From contig CALJTX010000052.1 of NCBI GenBank assembly GCA_937975705.1, forward strand, positions 1 to 9,885: DNA of 9,885 nt, read 5' to 3'. Positions within the stretch are counted from its first letter, which is position 1, and each line of letters opens with the position of its first letter. Source of the DNA: an uncultured Flavobacteriia bacterium. GTDB lineage: Bacteria; Bacteroidota; Bacteroidia; Flavobacteriales_D; Crocinitomicaceae. The notes under the pieces are model-generated. The model was not told where the DNA came from, made no database searches, and worked only from the letters and a program-made list of their open reading frames with translations. Shown in pieces: positions 7,006 through 9,885 of the stretch. A program made the translations under genes and the position numbers.

Positions 7006-7593
7006 ATGCAAGTTTTACCGAGCGCTTATTTTCCTTCACTCGCTTACGTTCATGCCCTACTTCAAGACGCCCATGTTGAGCTTGATTTAAAAGAACATTT
7101 CGTCAAACAAAGCATGCGTACACGCGCTGAAATCTTAAGCGCCAATGGTGTCATTGCACTGAACGTACCTATATTACATGCCGCACACAAACAAACGGTT
7201 GAGCAAACCCAAATAGATTACAGCAAAAACTGGCAGGCCGAACATTGGCGCGCCATTGAAAGCGCATATGCCAACGCACCGCATTTTGAACACTATGCGC
7301 ATGACCTCAAGTTGGTTTTTGAACAACAGCCAGTGTATTTACATGCATTCAATGCGGCTATTTTAAATTGGATCAACCAAGCCCTAGACTTGCAATTGCA
7401 ATTGACCTATAGCCAGGAGTATACCGGAAAAACGCCTGCAGAGAAAAAAGCTTGTCTAGGTAGAGACCTACAACCTACTCTTGTATACCAGCAAGTTTTC
7501 AAAGGAAAGGCGGAGTTTGTTCAGAATTTATCTGTGATTGATGGCCTAATGAACGAGGGCCCCATGCTCAGGCGTCATTTTATGCCAAGGTAG
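7006..7593 (+). CDS. WbqC family protein
   Basis: The protein has 195 residues and belongs to the WbqC-like family, named after a gene in an E. coli O-antigen cluster; its biochemical role is not settled as far as I know. Family hallmarks are an N-terminal SAYFPSLAYVHAL (6-18), NGVIALNVPI (47-56), then YSKNWQAEHWRAIESAYANA (72-91) with PHFEHY (92-97), and a C-terminal VQNLSVIDGLMNEGP (172-186). No signal peptide or membrane segment is seen, so it is probably cytoplasmic. It starts 2 bases after the lepB stop and is probably co-transcribed with it, which is a recurrent placement in Flavobacteriia. Its last 48 bases overlap the minus-strand gene that follows. A role in envelope glycan or surface-polysaccharide synthesis is inferred from the family name only. 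Confidence 0.88.
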   Translation: MQVLPSAYFPSLAYVHALLQDAHVELDLKEHFVKQSMRTRAEILSANGVIALNVPILHAAHKQTVEQTQIDYSKNWQAEHWRAIESAYANAPHFEHYAHDLKLVFEQQPVYLHAFNAAILNWINQALDLQLQLTYSQEYTGKTPAEKKACLGRDLQPTLVYQQVFKGKAEFVQNLSVIDGLMNEGPMLRRHFMPR

Positions 7594-8415
7594 GCGTAAA
7601 ACGAGCGGATGCAAGGTATTGGCATCGGTAGCGAGTAAGTCGCCGTTGGGAGCAAAGCTGATGAGTTTTGGCTCATTGATGCCGTCGGGGAGCTGATGGC
7701 GAGAGAGCAGCGTTCCTTGCTGGTCTAAAATTACGACCTCACCAGTTTTGGACAATAAATAAAATTCATTGGAGAGTGGCTGTATGGCCATTGCGATTGG
7801 TTCAAACAAAAGCTCCTTGCTGTCAAAAGAAAAAAGTGGAACCTGACTCAGCTGACGCTTGCCAATATGAAACGTTTGACAAACAAAACGACGTTCGCCG
7901 CTTTCCAATAGCGTGCTGTTCAAGAGCAAAATGCGCTTGAGGTTGGGATGATAGCACAAGAGCTGTTTGGCACCGTCTTCATTTTGGAGCGCATAGGTTT
8001 GGGCAAATTCTTCGGTGTAGGGAGCCTGAACAAAATGAAGTTCTTGCGCCTGATCAAGATAAACGAGCGTGGAGTCAAAACCAGCGATTTGCGTCATTTT
8101 TTGATCGGATGGCAGTACAAATAAAGAAGAAAAGGTGTTGTCCTGGCTGTTGTAATGGAGTACTTGCAGGGAATCTTGACTGATGGCAATAGATTGAATA
8201 GAATCAAGAGAGGAGAGCGCTGCAAATGGTTGCAAGCCCATTGGCAGATATTGCGCTGCGGAAGGATGCGTGAAGTCGATGAAGCCGAGCTCTTTTTGAA
8301 AGCCCGCCGATACTTGCTCATAGTAGTTTTCGATGCCTTCGCGTTGGATGGAGCGGGCCGCAATAAATGAAATTGTGGCCAAAACAAAAGAAAAGAAATA
8401 CTGCGTGCGCGACAT
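7546..8415 (-). CDS. Exported SdiA-regulated-like beta-propeller protein
   Basis: The protein has 289 residues. A hydrophobic segment at 6-20 (YFFSFVLATISFIAA) after a basic start is a signal peptide or N-terminal anchor. The rest has propeller-like repeats: IQSIAISQDSLQVLHYNSQD (73-92), a segment with KQLLCYHPNLKRILLL (150-165), PIAMAIQPLSNEFYLLSKTG (206-225) followed by EVVILDQQGTLLSRHQL (226-242), and EPKLISFAPNGDLLATDA (248-265). The last two repeats closely resemble the SdiA-regulated domain pattern (x-x-IAIHP-x-x-x-x-IYILS, then LDRKG, then PEGI-x-F-x-PDG). The name reflects E. coli regulation, and function in Bacteroidota is unknown. The frame is open to 8451, but I chose the ATG at 8415 because a consensus promoter occupies the extra stretch. 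It converges on the WbqC-family gene with a 48-base overlap. Confidence 0.78.
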   Translation of the reverse strand: MSRTQYFFSFVLATISFIAARSIQREGIENYYEQVSAGFQKELGFIDFTHPSAAQYLPMGLQPFAALSSLDSIQSIAISQDSLQVLHYNSQDNTFSSLFVLPSDQKMTQIAGFDSTLVYLDQAQELHFVQAPYTEEFAQTYALQNEDGAKQLLCYHPNLKRILLLNSTLLESGERRFVCQTFHIGKRQLSQVPLFSFDSKELLFEPIAMAIQPLSNEFYLLSKTGEVVILDQQGTLLSRHQLPDGINEPKLISFAPNGDLLATDANTLHPLVLRLPWHKMTPEHGALVH

Positions 8416-8421
8416 ACCTAA

Positions 8422-8454
8422 CAAATTTAGATGAAAAACAAACACAAGCACAAA
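8422..8454 (-). promoter_or_regulatory. Promoter of the SdiA-regulated-like gene
   Basis: On the minus strand TTTG (8454-8451) is followed after 21 bases by TAAATTTG (8429-8422), an exact TAnnTTTG match. Only six bases (TTAGGT) lie between this box and the ATG at 8415, so the mRNA is predicted to be leaderless or nearly so. This also argues against the upstream start at 8451. Confidence 0.65.
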
Positions 8455-8459
8455 AAAAG

Positions 8460-8485
8460 AACAAGAAAAAGGCCTTATTTTTGTT
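8460..8485. repeat. Imperfect 26-bp palindrome between divergent genes
   Basis: The arms AACAAGAAAAAGG (8460-8472) and CCTTATTTTTGTT (8473-8485) are inverted copies with 11 of 13 positions matching and no spacer, centred on GGCC. This form suits a dimeric DNA-binding protein rather than an RNA hairpin. It lies just upstream of the minus-strand promoter and 26 bases before the next plus-strand gene. The A/T-rich arms make chance symmetry more likely. Confidence 0.4.
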
Positions 8486-8511
8486 GGAACAATTATTGCT
8501 AGAAACCCAAC

Positions 8512-9207
8512 ATGAAATATATCAGCCTACTCCTATTCGCCGGCCTTGTCCAAATCCAACTCTTTGGTCAATTCAGCTACGGCGGTGGCCTTAGCCTCAA
8601 TCGCTACATAAACACGCAAGGCCTTCAAAACAGCAACCTTTCCATGCCAGGCTTACACGCCCACCTCGAAATCCCGAGAAGCGGCGACGTAACACTCTAC
8701 GGCAGACTGAGTTATTCCTTCCCAAAAGCCAACTACGACACGCTTGTGGGCTATGTAACAGGCATCAATCAGAATGTCAACCCTTATATTTTGGCAGTCA
8801 ATAGCCGCTACAAAACAAGTTACTTCACTATTGAAGGTGGCAACCGCTACTACATCGGCAACGACTACGACAACGGTTTTGCAGGATACGGAGGCTCGGG
8901 TATCATTATTGGCATCGGTAAGGTGAGCAAAGTTTACGAAGACACTGACATCACGGGGCAGTACAGCTGGACTCAAACGCATCAAATTGACCCCAATGAA
9001 GCCCCAGATGGGCGAATTTTCACACTCGGGGGTTACTTACAAGGAGGCATCAAGTACACCATTCCGGCAATTGGAACCATCTACACTGACGTTACGCTAA
9101 ATTACCTGCTTTTGGCCAATGCAAACAACAATACCGCAGCGGCAACAGAATACCTCTCTCCGTTGTTTTTCAACTTCGCGTTGGGCTTCAAAAAAGATCT
9201 TTATTGA
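8512..9207 (+). CDS. Predicted outer-membrane beta-barrel protein
   Basis: I do not recognise this 231-residue protein as a named family. It starts with a clear signal peptide (YISLLLFAGLVQIQLFGQ, cleavage probably near Gln20). The mature part alternates short amphipathic beta segments with Gly/Tyr/Asn-rich turns: FSYGGGLSLNRY (21-32), VTLYGRLSYSF (60-70), YKTSYFTIEGGNRYYIG (100-116), FAGYGGSGIIIGIGKV (123-138), IFTLGGYLQGGIKYTI (169-184) and TIYTDVTLNYLLLA (189-202). It ends with FNFALGFKKDLY, an aromatic C-terminus as expected for a final barrel strand. This pattern fits the small outer-membrane barrels common in Bacteroidota. It is divergent from the SdiA-regulated-like gene, with a palindrome between them, and its last 7 bases overlap the end of aroK. 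No clear promoter is seen upstream. Confidence 0.8.
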   Translation: MKYISLLLFAGLVQIQLFGQFSYGGGLSLNRYINTQGLQNSNLSMPGLHAHLEIPRSGDVTLYGRLSYSFPKANYDTLVGYVTGINQNVNPYILAVNSRYKTSYFTIEGGNRYYIGNDYDNGFAGYGGSGIIIGIGKVSKVYEDTDITGQYSWTQTHQIDPNEAPDGRIFTLGGYLQGGIKYTIPAIGTIYTDVTLNYLLLANANNNTAAATEYLSPLFFNFALGFKKDLY

Positions 9208-9710
9208 TTTGTTGTTGCTGCCAATAAAGACAGCACTTCTGCAAGAATTTGTTCCAATCCTTGATGGGCATCTATAGTGAAATGTGCTTTTTTGTAGGTC
9301 GCTTCTCGCTGCGCGAACAACAACGCAAAAGCCTCAACATCTTGTAATTTAGGTCTGAGACCATCTCCTTTAATTCTTTGATACAAGCGCGCTGGCTTTG
9401 CGTCAAGGTAAATCACGACACCTTTTTCTTTGAGTGCCTCCATGTTATTGAAAAAACATGGTAGACCTCCACCACAAGCTACAACCTTTACTTCATCTGT
9501 TAAGGTATGCAGTAAATGTTTTTCAGCTTCCCTAAAATAGGGCTCGCCTTCTTGTTCAAAAATCTCAAAGATGCTCCGGCCTTCTTTGTTTTCAATTACT
9601 TGGTCGGTATCGATAAAAGGTAAATTAAGGTGAGCAGCTAGTTCCGCACCTACAGTGGACTTCCCACTACCCATCATTCCTACCAAAAAGATTGTTTTAT
9701 CTACCGCCAT
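9201..9710 (-). CDS. aroK: Shikimate kinase
   Basis: This 169-residue cytoplasmic enzyme phosphorylates shikimate at the 3-hydroxyl with ATP, the fifth step toward chorismate and aromatic amino acids. The P-loop is GMMGSGKST (11-19). The shikimate-binding set is present: FIDTD (32-36, Asp34 and Asp36), FREAE (59-63, Arg60) and the triple glycine CGGGLP (79-84). The LID contains DGLRPKL (116-122, Arg119), and REATYKKAH (135-143) supplies the C-terminal Arg136 near the adenine-binding loop. The length is typical of AroK. The start is the only ATG that gives a complete P-loop with the normal spacing. A promoter at 9758-9790 predicts a leader of roughly 40 bases containing a small hairpin. Its 3' end overlaps the beta-barrel gene by 7 bases. 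Confidence 0.96.
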   Translation of the reverse strand: MAVDKTIFLVGMMGSGKSTVGAELAAHLNLPFIDTDQVIENKEGRSIFEIFEQEGEPYFREAEKHLLHTLTDEVKVVACGGGLPCFFNNMEALKEKGVVIYLDAKPARLYQRIKGDGLRPKLQDVEAFALLFAQREATYKKAHFTIDAHQGLEQILAEVLSLLAATTNQ

Positions 9711-9719
9711 TAGTCAGTT

Positions 9720-9737
9720 GGCAATCAATCAATTGCC
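9720..9737 (-). repeat. Small inverted repeat in the aroK leader
   Basis: GGCAAT (9720-9725) and ATTGCC (9732-9737) form a perfect 6-bp stem with a 6-base loop, 9 bases before the aroK start codon on the minus strand. It has no T-run, so it is not a terminator. It could be an RNA hairpin in the leader or an operator-like dyad; chance is also possible. Confidence 0.4.
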
Positions 9738-9757
9738 CATTTGTATTTATTTTTTAT

Positions 9758-9790
9758 CAAATTTACCACATATTTCCTTGCCATATCAAA
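9758..9790 (-). promoter_or_regulatory. Promoter of aroK
   Basis: On the minus strand TTTG (9790-9787) is followed after 21 bases by TAAATTTG (9765-9758), an exact Bacteroidota -7 box with normal spacing. Transcription should start near 9752, about 40 bases before the aroK ATG. It shares bases 9778-9790 with the divergent tRNA-Lys promoter. Confidence 0.7.
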
Positions 9791-9808
9791 ACAATAGTTG
9801 TATATTTG
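9778..9808 (+). promoter_or_regulatory. Promoter of tRNA-Lys
   Basis: TTG (9778-9780) is followed after 20 bases by TATATTTG (9801-9808), an exact TAnnTTTG match. The predicted RNA start is about 10 bases before the mature tRNA 5' end at 9825, which leaves a very short leader, as expected for a tRNA gene. Confidence 0.75.
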
Positions 9809-9824
9809 CACCCTCAAAAAGGCA

Positions 9825-9885
9825 GATCCTGTAGCTCAGCTGGTAGAGCAATACACTTTTAATGTATGGGCCCTGGGTTCGAATC
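9825..9885 (+). tRNA. tRNA-Lys (anticodon TTT), 3' end outside window
   Basis: The cloverleaf is visible up to the T arm. The acceptor 5' strand is GATCCTG (9825-9831), followed by TA. The D arm is GCTC (9834-9837), loop, GAGC (9846-9849). The anticodon stem ATACA (9851-9855) pairs with TGTAT (9863-9867) around the loop CTTTTAA, with anticodon TTT at 9858-9860, reading AAA/AAG as lysine. A 5-base variable loop, T-stem strand CTGGG (9873-9877) and T-loop TTCGAAT (9878-9884) follow. The window cuts off the rest of the T stem, the acceptor 3' strand (expected CAGGATC) and the 3' terminus. Confidence 0.95.

Noticed and set aside
6419..7039. 206-codon open frame on the minus strand
   Set aside because: It lies opposite lepB, which has complete catalytic motifs, and its translation shows no family signature.
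8416..8451. Upstream extension of the SdiA-regulated-like gene (12 extra residues)
   Set aside because: The stretch overlaps the -33/-7 promoter elements, and the signal sequence is complete from the inner ATG.
1..9885. CRISPR array, insertion sequence, prophage or defence system
   Set aside because: No regular direct repeats, transposase, integrase or nuclease-type defence genes were seen; almost all bases are explained by housekeeping or envelope genes.

Overview
The window looks like ordinary chromosome from a member of the Bacteroidota, most likely Flavobacteriales (inference). Three signs point there. Start codons lack Shine-Dalgarno sequences. Several genes have the Bacteroidota promoter signature, a TTG/TTTG element about 18-21 bases upstream of TAnnTTTG. 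The gene order parA-parB-DUF5683-dapB-lepB-WbqC family is one I recall from Flavobacteriia. I see no mobile element, CRISPR array, phage gene or defence system. GC content is moderate and reading frames are densely packed.

Layout. Bases 1-990 (+) are the 3' end of an OmpA-family envelope protein: PD40 propeller repeats, a carboxypeptidase-regulatory-like domain, then a peptidoglycan-binding OmpA domain. It converges on rplS (ribosomal protein L19, -), and a hairpin terminator with a UUCG loop lies between them. Next on the minus strand is a small protein with a degenerate FHA-like domain and a C-terminal membrane anchor. A divergent intergenic region then leads into a tight plus-strand cluster: parA, parB (11-base overlap), a DUF5683 membrane protein (4-base overlap), dapB (19-base gap), lepB (4-base overlap) and a WbqC-family gene (2-base gap). 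This cluster combines chromosome segregation, diaminopimelate/lysine synthesis for the cell wall, and signal-peptide processing, so it may tie chromosome partition to envelope growth (inference).

The WbqC-family gene overlaps tail-to-tail with a minus-strand gene for an exported, SdiA-regulated-like propeller protein. Divergent from that is an outer-membrane beta-barrel-like protein (+), whose end overlaps tail-to-tail with shikimate kinase (aroK, -). The window closes with the first 61 bases of tRNA-Lys(TTT). Its promoter interlocks with the divergent aroK promoter.

The points most worth a second look are the interlocked aroK/tRNA-Lys promoters, two genes whose promoters imply leaderless or nearly leaderless mRNAs, the multi-spanning N-terminal module on signal peptidase I, and the uncharacterised DUF5683 protein between parB and dapB. 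I did not find a convincing new multi-gene system.
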